From Verrucomicrobiota bacterium (GTDB lineage: Bacteria > Verrucomicrobiota > Verrucomicrobiia > Opitutales > Coraliomargaritaceae), in NCBI GenBank assembly GCA_009937095.1, contig JAACDB010000035.1, forward strand, positions 28,635-92,634: a stretch of DNA of 64,000 bases, in the 5' to 3' direction. Positions 1 to 8,637 of this stretch are shown here, in pieces. The translations under genes were made by a program, and so were the position numbers. Numbering within the stretch: the stretch's first letter is position 1; every line of letters starts with the position of its first letter. Under the pieces are notes generated by a model. That model made no database searches, was not told where the DNA came from, and saw nothing but the letters and a program-made list of their open reading frames with translations.

Positions 1-2
1 AC

Positions 3-806
3 TGGGACGAGGCTACCTACAATGCCATCGTTGAAGACTTTAAGAAATTTGCCTCTCGTTTGGATAACATTGTGGAGGTTACCTTCATTCCCGCGAGTGC
101 GCTTCTGGGTGACAATATTGTGAATAAATCAAAGCATATGCCATGGTATCAGGGACCTGCCTTGCTTTATCATTTGGAAACAGTATACATCGGCGCAGAT
201 GAGAATCACATTGATGCGCGTCTACCCATTCAGTGGGTGATTCGTCCACACTCCGACAAATGGCACGATTTCCGAGGATTTGCAGGGCGTATTGCGGGCG
301 GGGTTTTTAAACCCGGTGACCCAGTAAAGGTTTTGCCCTCTGGTTTTGAGTCCACCATTAAAAGCATTCAGACTATGGATGGTGAGTTAGAAGAGGCCTT
401 TGCGCCTATGTCGGTTGCCCTGACGCTGAATGATGAAATTGATGTTTCGCGTGGCGACATGCTAGTTAAGCTCAATAATTCGCCTGAGCCAACACAAGAG
501 ATAGAAGCCATGATTTGCTGGTTCTCTTCGGATAAAAAATTAGCGGGTCGGGGTAAGTTCATAATGCGGCATACCGAAAAAGAGGTCAAAGCACTTGTTA
601 AGGAAGTTCGTTACAAAGTGAACATCAATACTTTGCATAAAATAGAAGACGATTTGGTCTTCAGTCATAATGACATAGGCCGGATTTCTCTGCATGCTTC
701 AGCACCGCTTATGGCTGATAGTTACAGTCGCAACCGTATTACCGGTAGTTTTATCCTGATCGATGAACAAACCAATGAGACGGTAGCCGCTGGCATGATC
801 CTCTGA
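3..806 (+). CDS. cysN: Sulfate adenylyltransferase subunit 1, C-terminal part (5' end outside window)
   Basis: This is the GTPase subunit that, with CysD, makes adenosine 5'-phosphosulfate (APS) from ATP and sulfate for sulfur assimilation. The reading frame is open from base 3, so the start and the GTP-binding loops lie before the window. Visible parts are the CysN stretch FIPASALLGDNIV, then HMPWYQGPALL, then the second beta-barrel (FRGFAGRIAGGVFKPGD). The frame stops with TGA shortly after the elongation-factor-like barrels, so no APS kinase (CysC) domain is fused at the C-terminus. An internal TTG at 60 is not a real start, because homology continues upstream of it. Confidence 0.93.
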   Translation, partial: WDEATYNAIVEDFKKFASRLDNIVEVTFIPASALLGDNIVNKSKHMPWYQGPALLYHLETVYIGADENHIDARLPIQWVIRPHSDKWHDFRGFAGRIAGGVFKPGDPVKVLPSGFESTIKSIQTMDGELEEAFAPMSVALTLNDEIDVSRGDMLVKLNNSPEPTQEIEAMICWFSSDKKLAGRGKFIMRHTEKEVKALVKEVRYKVNINTLHKIEDDLVFSHNDIGRISLHASAPLMADSYSRNRITGSFILIDEQTNETVAAGMIL

Positions 807-875
807 ATGCCTCTGCTTGGGCTTTAATTCTTGAGGATTGCCAGCACTTAATTTCTGCCTACAAATTCCAAGGAT

Positions 876-1802
876 ATGAGCGCGACTTCAATTATTCGCT
901 GCGGCGTGGTGGGAACCGGTTATTTGGGTCAACACCATGCCCGCATTTACGATGCCCTTGAAAACTGTGAATTGGCAGGGATTCTTGAGGCTGATGATAC
1001 CCGGGCAGCAGAGATCTGTGAACGGCACAATTGCGAGCGCTTTGAATCTCTTGAAGCCTTGGCGGCGGTTTGCGATGCCGTTAGTGTGGTTGTGCCAACC
1101 GATAAGCACTGTGAGGTTGCGCTTCCGCTGTTGGAGGGAGGCTGTCATTTGTTGATTGAAAAGCCTTTGTGCACCAGCCTCATTGAGGCGGAGTCAATAT
1201 TGCATGCCGCCCAAAAAGCTGGCTGTATCGTTCAAGTAGGTCACATCGAACACTATAACCCCGTGATGGGTTATTTGGAAAAGGCAGTTACTCAACCACG
1301 CTTCATTACTGCAGATCGACTTGCTCCCTACAATCCGAGAGGCACTGAGGTCGGCGTCGTATTGGATTTGATGATCCATGATCTTGGGGTTATTCTTGCA
1401 CTGGTTCGTTCGCCGGTTGCATCAGTCGAAGCAGTCGGGGTTAACGTGCTTTCCCGAAGTGAAGATATTGCCAATGCCCGCATCGCATTTGAAAATGGGT
1501 GTGTCGCCAATATTAATACCAGTCGCGTAAGCATGAAAAAAGTGCGTGAAATACGGGTATTCCAGACCGACAATTATCTTTCATTGGATTTTATGAATCA
1601 AACAGGTCATTTTCTTCGGAAGGAAGGCGGTGAGTTGGTCCGGGAAAATATTCCTATTGAAAAAGAGGAACCGCTAAAGCTGGAATTGGCATCTTTTGTC
1701 GAAGTAGTCAGTAAAGCAGGGGAACCGAAGGTTGGTGTAGACTTGGGCCGGTCCGCTCTCGAGTTGGCCATTCAGGTCAGTGAAATCATATCAAAAACTT
1801 GA
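876..1802 (+). CDS. Gfo/Idh/MocA family NAD(P)-dependent oxidoreductase (GnnA-like by context)
   Basis: 308 residues. The N-terminal Rossmann fold has GVVGTGYLGQHHARIY (about residues 9-24) and the family EKP motif (LLIEKPLC, about 92-99). A C-terminal Gfo/Idh substrate domain follows. lpxB starts 14 bp downstream on the same strand. In several bacteria a Gfo/Idh enzyme called GnnA sits beside lpxA/lpxB and oxidises UDP-GlcNAc at C3 on the way to a diamino sugar for lipid A. That role here is inferred from position only: the partner aminotransferase GnnB is not adjacent. Another UDP-sugar or inositol substrate is possible. Confidence 0.85.
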   Translation: MSATSIIRCGVVGTGYLGQHHARIYDALENCELAGILEADDTRAAEICERHNCERFESLEALAAVCDAVSVVVPTDKHCEVALPLLEGGCHLLIEKPLCTSLIEAESILHAAQKAGCIVQVGHIEHYNPVMGYLEKAVTQPRFITADRLAPYNPRGTEVGVVLDLMIHDLGVILALVRSPVASVEAVGVNVLSRSEDIANARIAFENGCVANINTSRVSMKKVREIRVFQTDNYLSLDFMNQTGHFLRKEGGELVRENIPIEKEEPLKLELASFVEVVSKAGEPKVGVDLGRSALELAIQVSEIISKT

Positions 1803-1816
1803 TTTTGGGATTTTTT

Positions 1817-2992
1817 ATGGAATCAGCGCTTACCATTCCAACTGCTTATGCGGCGCCCCGCGACGGCACTGTGGATTTGCTGATCATTTCCGGCGAACAC
1901 TCAGGAGATGAGCATGCTGCGGAAATGCTTGAATCGATGCATGCGGAGCGTCCGGATCTAAAGGTGGCTTGCTTGGGCGGGCCAAAGCTTGAAGCTGCCG
2001 GTGCGCAACTACTCTACGATTTAACGACCCTTTCAGTGGTTGGACTTTTTGAGGTAGTGAAAAATATACGATTTTATAAAAAGCTTTTCGACTGCACCTT
2101 GTCTTGGATTGAGCAATACCAACCGCGCCATATATGTTTCGTAGATTATCCGGGTTTTAACCTCCGCCTGGCTGAGGTCTTACGCCAACGTGGTTTGAGC
2201 AAAAAGGGCGGGGGAAGTATCAGCTTAAGTTATTACATCGGTCCACAGGTTTGGGCATGGAAAGCAAAGCGGCGATTCAAGATGGAGGAAACACTCGACC
2301 GCCTCAGTGTGATTTTTCCCTTTGAGGTTGAGTGTTATCAGGACACGAGCCTGCCGGTAGCATATGTGTTGCATCCTTTTTTGGATGCGAATTCCCAACT
2401 CCCATTTACGCAGGACCCTGAGGCTCCAGTCTTGTTGCTCCCGGGTAGTCGTATTGCAGCATGTCAGCGGATCTTCCCAGTCTTATTAGCAGGTTTTTCT
2501 GAAGCGCGAAAACTGCAGCCGGATTTGATGGCGTGGGTAATTTATCCGAGCAAGGCAATACAGGAAGTATTGGAAACGGTATTGAAGTCATTTCCGCAGC
2601 TAAAGTCTGCGGTGGAATTAATCCCCAAGAGTGATTCTGCTATTCCAGCGAAGGCGGCTTTGATGAGTTCAGGGACTATGTCGCTGGCAGTTGCCCTAAG
2701 CGGGATTCCGGGTGCGATTGCTTATCGTATGAATACTTGGACTTATCGTTTGGGGCGTTGGGTGGTAAAGGTTCCATACATAGGAATTTCTAATCTGTTA
2801 TTAAATCGTTCTTTGCACCCAGAGTATATTCAGGGTGCCGCAACTGTAAAAGCTTTGGGCGCCGCATTAAGTCGAGCATGTGAATCGGATGCTGCGCAGT
2901 TGGCTTCGGATGGTGCCAATGAAATAAAAAAGGTTTTGAACCCACAGGGTGCTCCCACTGCGGGGGAGTGGCTCTTGCGAGAGCTAGCTTAA
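1817..2992 (+). CDS. lpxB: Lipid-A-disaccharide synthase
   Basis: 391 residues, family GT19. The enzyme joins UDP-2,3-diacylglucosamine and lipid X to give the tetraacyl disaccharide of lipid A, at the inner membrane. Recognisable segments are LLIISGEHSGDEHAA at the N-terminus, YYIGPQVWAWKAKR in the middle and VLLLPGSR before the donor-binding region. I chose the ATG at 1817 over an in-frame TTG at 1799 that would overlap the upstream gene. The TAA stop shares its bases with the stop of the convergent hemY gene. Its presence shows that the organism makes lipopolysaccharide-type lipid A. Confidence 0.95.
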   Translation: MESALTIPTAYAAPRDGTVDLLIISGEHSGDEHAAEMLESMHAERPDLKVACLGGPKLEAAGAQLLYDLTTLSVVGLFEVVKNIRFYKKLFDCTLSWIEQYQPRHICFVDYPGFNLRLAEVLRQRGLSKKGGGSISLSYYIGPQVWAWKAKRRFKMEETLDRLSVIFPFEVECYQDTSLPVAYVLHPFLDANSQLPFTQDPEAPVLLLPGSRIAACQRIFPVLLAGFSEARKLQPDLMAWVIYPSKAIQEVLETVLKSFPQLKSAVELIPKSDSAIPAKAALMSSGTMSLAVALSGIPGAIAYRMNTWTYRLGRWVVKVPYIGISNLLLNRSLHPEYIQGAATVKALGAALSRACESDAAQLASDGANEIKKVLNPQGAPTAGEWLLRELA

Positions 2993-4332
2993 ATTTTAGT
3001 CTTGAGGGCCGCTTCAAGGCAATAAGTCAAAGAAATGCCATGTCTGTAATTAGCGGACAGCTGCAGCCCTTGATAGCGCGACTCAATTTTATTTATGGTA
3101 TCCAAGACCTCGCCATAGCCAATTTTGTACTGGGGGATGGCGCGGGACCAATGCGCTATGTGGCGCATTACGGGCTTTTCTGAAATACCCAGCAGATCGA
3201 TGAGGTCGGGCATAACAGTATCCTCAAGAATTTGGGCATTATCGTTGCTCAAATGTGGCTGTCGATCCCCGCCTACAAAAACGGTCAGTAATGCATGGTC
3301 CGAGGGAGCGCGACCCTCGAAAAAACTTGAAGGGAAAAGGACTCCAAGAATTGAACGCTTCTCGCATTCTGGAACAAGTACGCCAAAACCATCCAATAGA
3401 TGCGTAATAGCGGTTTTCTTGAAGCCTAGGCTCAAGACCGAGACCGGTGGGTACTCAATGGTTGCGAGCGGTTCAAGGGCGTCGCTTAAGTCATTCTGTG
3501 CAAATGGGAGTTGTTTCAGGGCAAAAGCAGGCACCGTAAGAATAAGGCGATCGTATTGGTGTGATGCTCCATTCCAGCGTACACGCCATCCGGAGGCGTC
3601 TTTCTCTATGGATTCCAGCACTGCCTGAGTATGAATATTTGAACCAAGTGCTTCGGCAAGACACCGTGGCAAGGTTTCCAGGCCTTCCTTAAAACTAATA
3701 ATGCTTTTCTTAAATTTTGAATTTGGGCCTTTTCGTGAGGCGAAACTTTTAGCCAGGGCGCCACGAATTAAGCTCCCATGGGTTTGTTCGAGCTCGTATA
3801 GTTTGGGGAATCCATAACGAAGGGAAAGCGCTTCGGGTCTTCCCGCATAGATGCCCCCAACAAGTGGGTTGATGGCATAGCGATAAAGCTCGCTGCCCAA
3901 TCGACGGGTGACGAAATCTGCAACACTTTCATCGGTCTCTTTTCTATAACAGGAAATAAAGGGTTCTTTCAGGACACGGAGTTTAGCGCGTAAAGACCAG
4001 AGCGGGGTGCGAAGAGCCTGCAGTGGCCCCATTGGGACTGGATGGACTTTCCCATTTCGGACAAGAAAGCGTTTCTTGGCTGCTGCCTTGGCGGTAATGC
4101 ATTGATCTTTAAGGCCAGGAATGGATTCAAGGAAGGCGGCTACTTCCGGGCTGTTGAGCTGAATTGAGTTAGGGCCTGCCTCAGTGAGAAAGGATTCCTT
4201 CTGCTCAGTTCGTATTGCACCTCCGACACGCTTGGAAGTTTCAATAACTGTACAATCCGCACCCTGTTTTTTTAAGTGCCAAGCGGTTGAAAGCCCGCTT
4301 ATTCCTGCGCCGATAATGCATACCTTAGTCAT
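2989..4332 (-). CDS. hemY: Oxygen-dependent protoporphyrinogen oxidase
   Basis: 447 residues. It oxidises protoporphyrinogen IX to protoporphyrin IX in heme synthesis. The N-terminus has the FAD dinucleotide-binding motif GAGISGLSTAWHLKKQG and then RVGGAIRTE, typical of the HemY/flavin monoamine oxidase superfamily. The ATG at 4332 overlaps the hemE stop by 8 bp (ATGACTAA), indicating translational coupling; an in-frame upstream start at 4353 would lie well inside hemE. The gene converges on lpxB and shares a TTAA with its stop. Some pipelines call this family hemG. Confidence 0.94.
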   Translation of the reverse strand: MTKVCIIGAGISGLSTAWHLKKQGADCTVIETSKRVGGAIRTEQKESFLTEAGPNSIQLNSPEVAAFLESIPGLKDQCITAKAAAKKRFLVRNGKVHPVPMGPLQALRTPLWSLRAKLRVLKEPFISCYRKETDESVADFVTRRLGSELYRYAINPLVGGIYAGRPEALSLRYGFPKLYELEQTHGSLIRGALAKSFASRKGPNSKFKKSIISFKEGLETLPRCLAEALGSNIHTQAVLESIEKDASGWRVRWNGASHQYDRLILTVPAFALKQLPFAQNDLSDALEPLATIEYPPVSVLSLGFKKTAITHLLDGFGVLVPECEKRSILGVLFPSSFFEGRAPSDHALLTVFVGGDRQPHLSNDNAQILEDTVMPDLIDLLGISEKPVMRHIAHWSRAIPQYKIGYGEVLDTINKIESRYQGLQLSANYRHGISLTYCLEAALKTKI

Positions 4333-5356
4333 GATTCCATTGCGTAACGACATCCATGAGCGCTTCGACGCATGCTATCTTAGCGCTCGGCAACATGCCG
4401 TGACCCAGATTGAAAATATGCCCCGGTTCGCCCGCGCCATCGCTTAATACGGATTCTGCCTCGCGGCGGGTTATCTCTGGAGAGGTCGTCAAAACCGTAG
4501 GATCAAGATTTCCTTGGAGCGCGATTTTTGAGTCTAGCTTTTTTCGAATCTCTGGAATGGAAACGGTCCAATCAAGGCTGAGGACGCTTGCGCCGGTTGC
4601 TGCCAGTTGCGTTGCTCTATGTCCCATTCCCTTGGCGTACAGTATAACGGGAATCTTGGGATCGAGGGCACTTATGATTTTCTCAATCCAGCAGAGTGAC
4701 CATTCTTGGTAGCAGTTGTGCGGGCAGAGTGCACCCCATGAATCGAATATCTGTACGGCGTCGACACCGGCTTCAATTTGTAGTTTTAGATATTCCGTAC
4801 AAGCCTCGGCAAGTTTCTCCATTAGTGTTTGAAATTGCTGCGGTTCCTCCAGTGCGAAACGTTTTATCTTTGAGAAGTCTTTGCTAGAGCCGCCCTCTAT
4901 CATGTAGGTGGCGAGCGTCCAAGGAGAGCCGCAAAAACCAAGCAATGCTTGCGTGTCTCCAAGTTCCTTCCGCGTCATCTTCAGAGCAGCGCGAACATAA
5001 TCGAGCCGTTCTGTGATACCTTCGCAATTGAGAGCGGTAATTTTGTCGGGGGCATCCAGGGCATAATCCATACCGATCCCTCCTGTTTCTCGAAAGTGGT
5101 AGCCCTGTCCCAAAGCTTCCGGGATAACGAGGATGTCAGAGAAAATAATAGCGGCATCAAGGGGGAAGCGCTTTAAGGGCTGGAGGGTAACTTCGGTTGC
5201 CAGCTCGGGGGTCTGCACCATTGTGAGGAAATCGTACTTCGTCTTGAGCTCACGGTATTCAGGTAAATAGCGGCCCGCTTGGCGCATCAACCAGATAGGG
5301 GGACGATCAAGAGGTTGGCAGCGGGTTGCCGCAAGGAAGCGTTCGCGAGGTGTCAT
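4325..5356 (-). CDS. hemE: Uroporphyrinogen decarboxylase
   Basis: 343 residues. It decarboxylates the four acetate side chains of uroporphyrinogen III to give coproporphyrinogen III. The signature RPPIWLMRQAGRYLPEYR lies at residues 19-36, followed by DAAIIFSDIL and CGSPWTLATYMIEGG, all standard for HemE. It is the first gene of a two-gene heme unit with hemY, overlapping it by 8 bp. The enzymes just upstream in the pathway (hemC, hemD) lie about 50 kb away in this window. Confidence 0.96.
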   Translation of the reverse strand: MTPRERFLAATRCQPLDRPPIWLMRQAGRYLPEYRELKTKYDFLTMVQTPELATEVTLQPLKRFPLDAAIIFSDILVIPEALGQGYHFRETGGIGMDYALDAPDKITALNCEGITERLDYVRAALKMTRKELGDTQALLGFCGSPWTLATYMIEGGSSKDFSKIKRFALEEPQQFQTLMEKLAEACTEYLKLQIEAGVDAVQIFDSWGALCPHNCYQEWSLCWIEKIISALDPKIPVILYAKGMGHRATQLAATGASVLSLDWTVSIPEIRKKLDSKIALQGNLDPTVLTTSPEITRREAESVLSDGAGEPGHIFNLGHGMLPSAKIACVEALMDVVTQWNHD

Positions 5357-5468
5357 TAGCGGGAATTTTTGTCTGTTTTAGGAGCTGTGTTTGTAATGCC
5401 CACAAATATAACTTTCTTATAGATTGAAATAGTCGGCAAGTATCGGCAAGTATTCAATTTTAGAATGT

Positions 5469-6386
5469 ATGATTGAGCTAGAAGAGCAGAGCAGTGGAAA
5501 ATTTCCTAATTCGGTGTTAATCGTAGGTTGCGGCTACATTGGCACTGCTCTTGCGGAACAATTACTCAAGGTGGGTGTTAAGGTTGGAGCTTTGACGCGC
5601 AATGTCAGATCAGCCGATACTTTGCGTAAAATGGGTCTGGAGGAGGTCGTAGTAGCGGATTTAGACAGCGATCTTTGGCACGAACAGCTTAATTTAAAGT
5701 ATCAAGCGGTAGTAAATTGTGTTAGCTCCGCTGGAGGAGGGTTGGTCGGTTACGAAAAGTCCTATGTCCAGGGTCAAAAATCATTACTGTCTTGGGCTGA
5801 ACAGATGAAGCCTGAAATCATTTGTTACACCAGCAGTACTTCTGTTTATCCGCAGGACGGCGGTGTATGGGTGGACGAGTCTGCCGAAACAGAGCCTGCT
5901 ACAAAAACTGCAGCTCTTTTATTGAAGGCAGAGCGCTTACTTTTGGAGAACAAGGTTTGGGCAGGTAGACGATATGTTTTGCGTCTTGGGGGTATCTACG
6001 GCCCTGGGCGCCACTACTTAATCGATCAAATCAAAAATGGTGAGCAGGTTTTGTCGGGCCATGGACAACATCACTTAAATATCATTCACCGTGATGATGC
6101 GGTGAGTGGGATCCTTGCCATATTGAATAAAGCTTTTACCGTTCCTTGCGGAATATACAACGTATGTGATGGTCAACCTGCGCAGAAGTCAGAAATTGTG
6201 GGATGGATTGCAGATGCCTTAAAGGTTTCATGCCCCCAGTTTAATCCTAAGCTAATGACAGATCGATTGCAACGACGAGGCGGGAAGATGCCGGATCGAA
6301 AAATCTGTTGCCGTAAGCTTGGGGAAGTATCTCGTTGGCAAATTGCTTATCCAAATTACAAAATTGGCTATTCGGGGTTGCTATAG
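5469..6386 (+). CDS. NAD-dependent epimerase/dehydratase family protein (YeeZ-like)
   Basis: 305 residues. It is an extended SDR with nucleotide-binding motif VLIVGCGYIGTALAEQLL near the N-terminus, TSSTSVYP in the middle (serine-rich catalytic region) and LRLGGIYGPGRH in the C-terminal half. This pattern fits the YeeZ group of uncharacterised sugar-nucleotide-like epimerases. The usual YxxxK is not obvious, since the sequence after ATKTAA reads LLLKAERLLL, so catalysis may be altered. The upstream region has a 10 bp tandem duplication (cggcaagtat twice, about 5432-5451). The substrate is unknown. Confidence 0.8.
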   Translation: MIELEEQSSGKFPNSVLIVGCGYIGTALAEQLLKVGVKVGALTRNVRSADTLRKMGLEEVVVADLDSDLWHEQLNLKYQAVVNCVSSAGGGLVGYEKSYVQGQKSLLSWAEQMKPEIICYTSSTSVYPQDGGVWVDESAETEPATKTAALLLKAERLLLENKVWAGRRYVLRLGGIYGPGRHYLIDQIKNGEQVLSGHGQHHLNIIHRDDAVSGILAILNKAFTVPCGIYNVCDGQPAQKSEIVGWIADALKVSCPQFNPKLMTDRLQRRGGKMPDRKICCRKLGEVSRWQIAYPNYKIGYSGLL

Positions 6387-6399
6387 GTCGGTTAAATTA

Positions 6400-6430
6400 T
6401 TGACAATATTACATCATATAGCACTTTTAT
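6400..6430 (+). promoter_or_regulatory. Possible sigma-70 promoter of the cNMP/FHA gene
   Basis: A perfect TTGACA at 6400-6405 is followed after 19 bp by TTTTAT at 6425-6430 (4 of 6 matches to TATAAT). It lies 41 bp before the ATG at 6471 in an AT-rich stretch. The 19 bp spacer is longer than ideal and the -10 element is weak, so this is a candidate only. Confidence 0.4.
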
Positions 6431-6470
6431 GCGGTATATTACCATATTTTAAAAATTAGAAAGAAAAATT

Positions 6471-7307
6471 ATGAAACTTTTTAAAAAAGTTAAGCAGTTG
6501 CGCAAAGATCAGGTTGCAAAGGGTAGTTACATCTTCAAGGAAGGTGATTTTGGAGAATATGCCTTCCGGATTTTGGACGGGAGGGTTGAGATCTCCATAG
6601 GAGAAACCACAGACAAGGTTGTCTTGGCGAATTTAGGGTCAGGTGAAGTTTTTGGTGAAATGGGCATGATTGGTCGTTCCGCGCGTTCAGCTTCTGCGCT
6701 GGCCTTAACACAAGTCACGCTTGAAATCATGACCGAGGAGGAATTCAATAGCGCTTTGTTGGAAAATACAAATGCGCTGATTCCTTATCTCAGCTCGATA
6801 TTTGATCGAATGCGAAATATGAATGATGCAATACGCGAGGCTTCACTGAATGGTGCTAGTTACGTCAAAGATGGTGCTAGTCTCATCAAGGATGATAGCC
6901 AACATGCATTGAGCGACAAAAATGACCTAAAGGAAATACGCTTAGTGGCGGATTCAGATAGATTACTAAAGCAGGAAGTACTGAAGAATAGGAAGGTTGA
7001 TGATTTTCCATTTTTCATCGGGCGTCGCAGAGACTCGGCTGCCATTGATATTTTTCAAAAAAACCAGTTGGCGATTTTTGATGAACGTCCTTATAGTATT
7101 TCCCGTAACCATTGTGCTATTGAGTGCGATGATGATGGGTTCTATGTACGCGATCGTGGTAGTCACACTGGGACAATTGTGAATGGGGTACGAATAAATG
7201 GAAATGGAACCAGTATTGATCGCGTGAAACTCGACCAAGTTGAGAATACTTTGATCCTGGGCGGTGCAGACAGCGAAGCCCGTTTCAAGATAGTGCTTGC
7301 GAACTAG
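6471..7307 (+). CDS. Cyclic nucleotide-binding and FHA domain protein
   Basis: 278 residues with two sensory domains. Residues about 10-115 form a cNMP-binding domain: GSYIFKEGDFGEYAF, then the phosphate-binding cassette FGEMGMIGRSARSASALA with its arginine. Residues about 185-270 form an FHA domain: FFIGRRRD, then SISRNHCAI, then GSHTGTIVNG, the usual phosphothreonine-reading residues. The linker contains a short internal duplication (GASYVKDGASLIKD). No catalytic or DNA-binding part is present. It probably links cyclic-nucleotide level to phosphoprotein recognition; its partners are unknown. Transcribed alone with its own AT-rich upstream region. Confidence 0.85.
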   Translation: MKLFKKVKQLRKDQVAKGSYIFKEGDFGEYAFRILDGRVEISIGETTDKVVLANLGSGEVFGEMGMIGRSARSASALALTQVTLEIMTEEEFNSALLENTNALIPYLSSIFDRMRNMNDAIREASLNGASYVKDGASLIKDDSQHALSDKNDLKEIRLVADSDRLLKQEVLKNRKVDDFPFFIGRRRDSAAIDIFQKNQLAIFDERPYSISRNHCAIECDDDGFYVRDRGSHTGTIVNGVRINGNGTSIDRVKLDQVENTLILGGADSEARFKIVLAN

Positions 7308-7396
7308 ACGTTTCGTAAGCGTTGATCAGGACAATCGGCTTGACCAGTGGTTGAGCCCCGTTGAGTGTGTGAAAGTACTACTTTTAATCTTTTAAC

Positions 7397-7401
7397 GGAG
7401 G
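7397..7401 (+). promoter_or_regulatory. Ribosome binding site of ybaB
   Basis: GGAGG lies 9 bases before the ATG at 7411. This is one of the few clear Shine-Dalgarno sequences in the window; many genes here lack one. Confidence 0.7.
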
Positions 7402-7410
7402 AACTTATTT

Positions 7411-7722
7411 ATGGCTGGGGTTGGTAAATTATTGAAACAGGCTCAAAAAATGCAGCGCCAAATGCAGGCAATTCAAGAGGAATTAGCAGAGCAGGAATTG
7501 GAGGTATCAAGCGGAGGGGGAGCTGTATTGATTAAGGTGAGTGGTCAAGGCGAGTTTCGTGCCTTAAAGCTAGACCCGGAATTCTTGAAAGAGGACCCGG
7601 AATTTATTGAGGAGACTGTTCTGAGTGCCATTCGTGAAGCAGCGGAGAAAGCCAAGGCAAATAGCGAAGAGGCCATGGGCGCCGCGACGGGTGGCATGGG
7701 TGGTTTTCCGGGATTGATGTAA
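7411..7722 (+). CDS. ybaB: YbaB/EbfC family nucleoid-associated protein
   Basis: 103 residues. It is a small dimeric DNA-binding protein that coats the nucleoid. The family pattern is clear: an N-terminal helix rich in KQAQKMQRQMQAIQEEL, the beta region VSSGGGAVLIKVSGQGEF, and a C-terminal helix with AANSEEAMGAATGG-type composition ending in a glycine-rich tail. recR follows after one base, the usual ybaB-recR pair. A strong GGAGG precedes the start. Confidence 0.94.
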   Translation: MAGVGKLLKQAQKMQRQMQAIQEELAEQELEVSSGGGAVLIKVSGQGEFRALKLDPEFLKEDPEFIEETVLSAIREAAEKAKANSEEAMGAATGGMGGFPGLM

Positions 7723-7723
7723 G

Positions 7724-8320
7724 GTGACGCCGGCTTTCGAACAGTTATTACAGGCCCTCAAGCACTTGCCGGGTCTAGGTTATCGCTCTGCTGAACGCAT
7801 TGCCATTCATCTATTGGTGGAGCGCCCTGAGGCTGGACTTGATTTAAAGTCAGCGCTTGAGGATGCCTCTGGTGCAGTGCAAAGATGCACACAGTGTGGC
7901 AATTTGTCCGAAGGAGATAAGTGCGAGATTTGTATGAAAGGCGAACGAGTGTTCTCACGTCTGTGTGTGGTAGAGCATGTGCCCGATCTCTTTGCATTGG
8001 AACGCTCGGGTGCCTGGAGTGGAGGGTATCATGTCCTCCATGGAAAGCTTTCCCCGATTCATGGTGTTGGGCCAGAACAGTTGAACCTAGCTTCTCTGGA
8101 AACGCGTTTGGCGGCGGGTGAGGTCAAGGAACTGGTCTTGGCGCTAAGCAATGATATCGAGGGGCAAGCGACTTGTCATTATATTCAGGAAGAAATGGTG
8201 GGGTCTCGTTCGATAGAGGTAACCCGTATTGGTTTTGGCTTGCCGAGCGGAGGAGGGGTTACCTACGCCGATTCCGTCACGCTAAAAAGTGCCTTGGATG
8301 GTCGCCGCAGCTATGAATAG
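7724..8320 (+). CDS. recR: Recombination mediator protein RecR
   Basis: 198 residues, the standard length. RecR with RecO loads RecA onto gapped single-stranded DNA. The N-terminal helix-hairpin-helix contains LKHLPGLGYRSAERIAIHLL; a C4 zinc finger follows (CTQCGNLSEGDKCEIC, about residues 52-67), then the Toprim domain starting with LCVVEHVPDLFALE. The start is GTG at 7724, one base after the ybaB stop, so translation is probably coupled. Confidence 0.95.
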   Translation: MTPAFEQLLQALKHLPGLGYRSAERIAIHLLVERPEAGLDLKSALEDASGAVQRCTQCGNLSEGDKCEICMKGERVFSRLCVVEHVPDLFALERSGAWSGGYHVLHGKLSPIHGVGPEQLNLASLETRLAAGEVKELVLALSNDIEGQATCHYIQEEMVGSRSIEVTRIGFGLPSGGGVTYADSVTLKSALDGRRSYE

Positions 8321-8327
8321 GGAATGC

Positions 8328-8353
8328 AAAAAAACCGGGCGAGTTGCCCGGTT
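8328..8353 (-). terminator. Intrinsic terminator downstream of tRNA-Leu
   Basis: An 8 bp perfect stem, AACCGGGC/GCCCGGTT (8333-8340 with 8346-8353), has a 5-base loop. Read on the minus strand it runs into a T7 tract (A7 at 8328-8334 on the plus strand). It ends the tRNA-Leu transcript and lies just past the recR stop. Confidence 0.75.
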
Positions 8354-8357
8354 CCTT

Positions 8358-8446
<89 letters not shown>

Positions 8447-8554
8447 AATGATAAGCGCTATCAGCACTTGGAATGAAAATATAAAACGTCCGCGCTTTCT
8501 CTATTCAACATCAAAGTTTAAAAATCTTATAGTTAAAAATACGCTTGTGGGGGC

Positions 8555-8583
8555 TTGATAATTTTCTGATGAGCCCATACAAA
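8555..8583 (+). promoter_or_regulatory. Possible promoter of the 610-residue protein gene
   Basis: TTGATA at 8555-8560 and TACAAA at 8578-8583 are separated by 17 bp, a good sigma-70 spacing with 5/6 and 4/6 matches. An AT-rich region with a 12 bp palindrome (TATATTAATATA, 8585-8596) follows, up to the ATG at 8638. Candidate only. Confidence 0.4.
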
Positions 8584-8637
8584 GTATATTAATATATATT
8601 ACTTTTATACACCGCATCCAAAAATGCGTTATTATTT

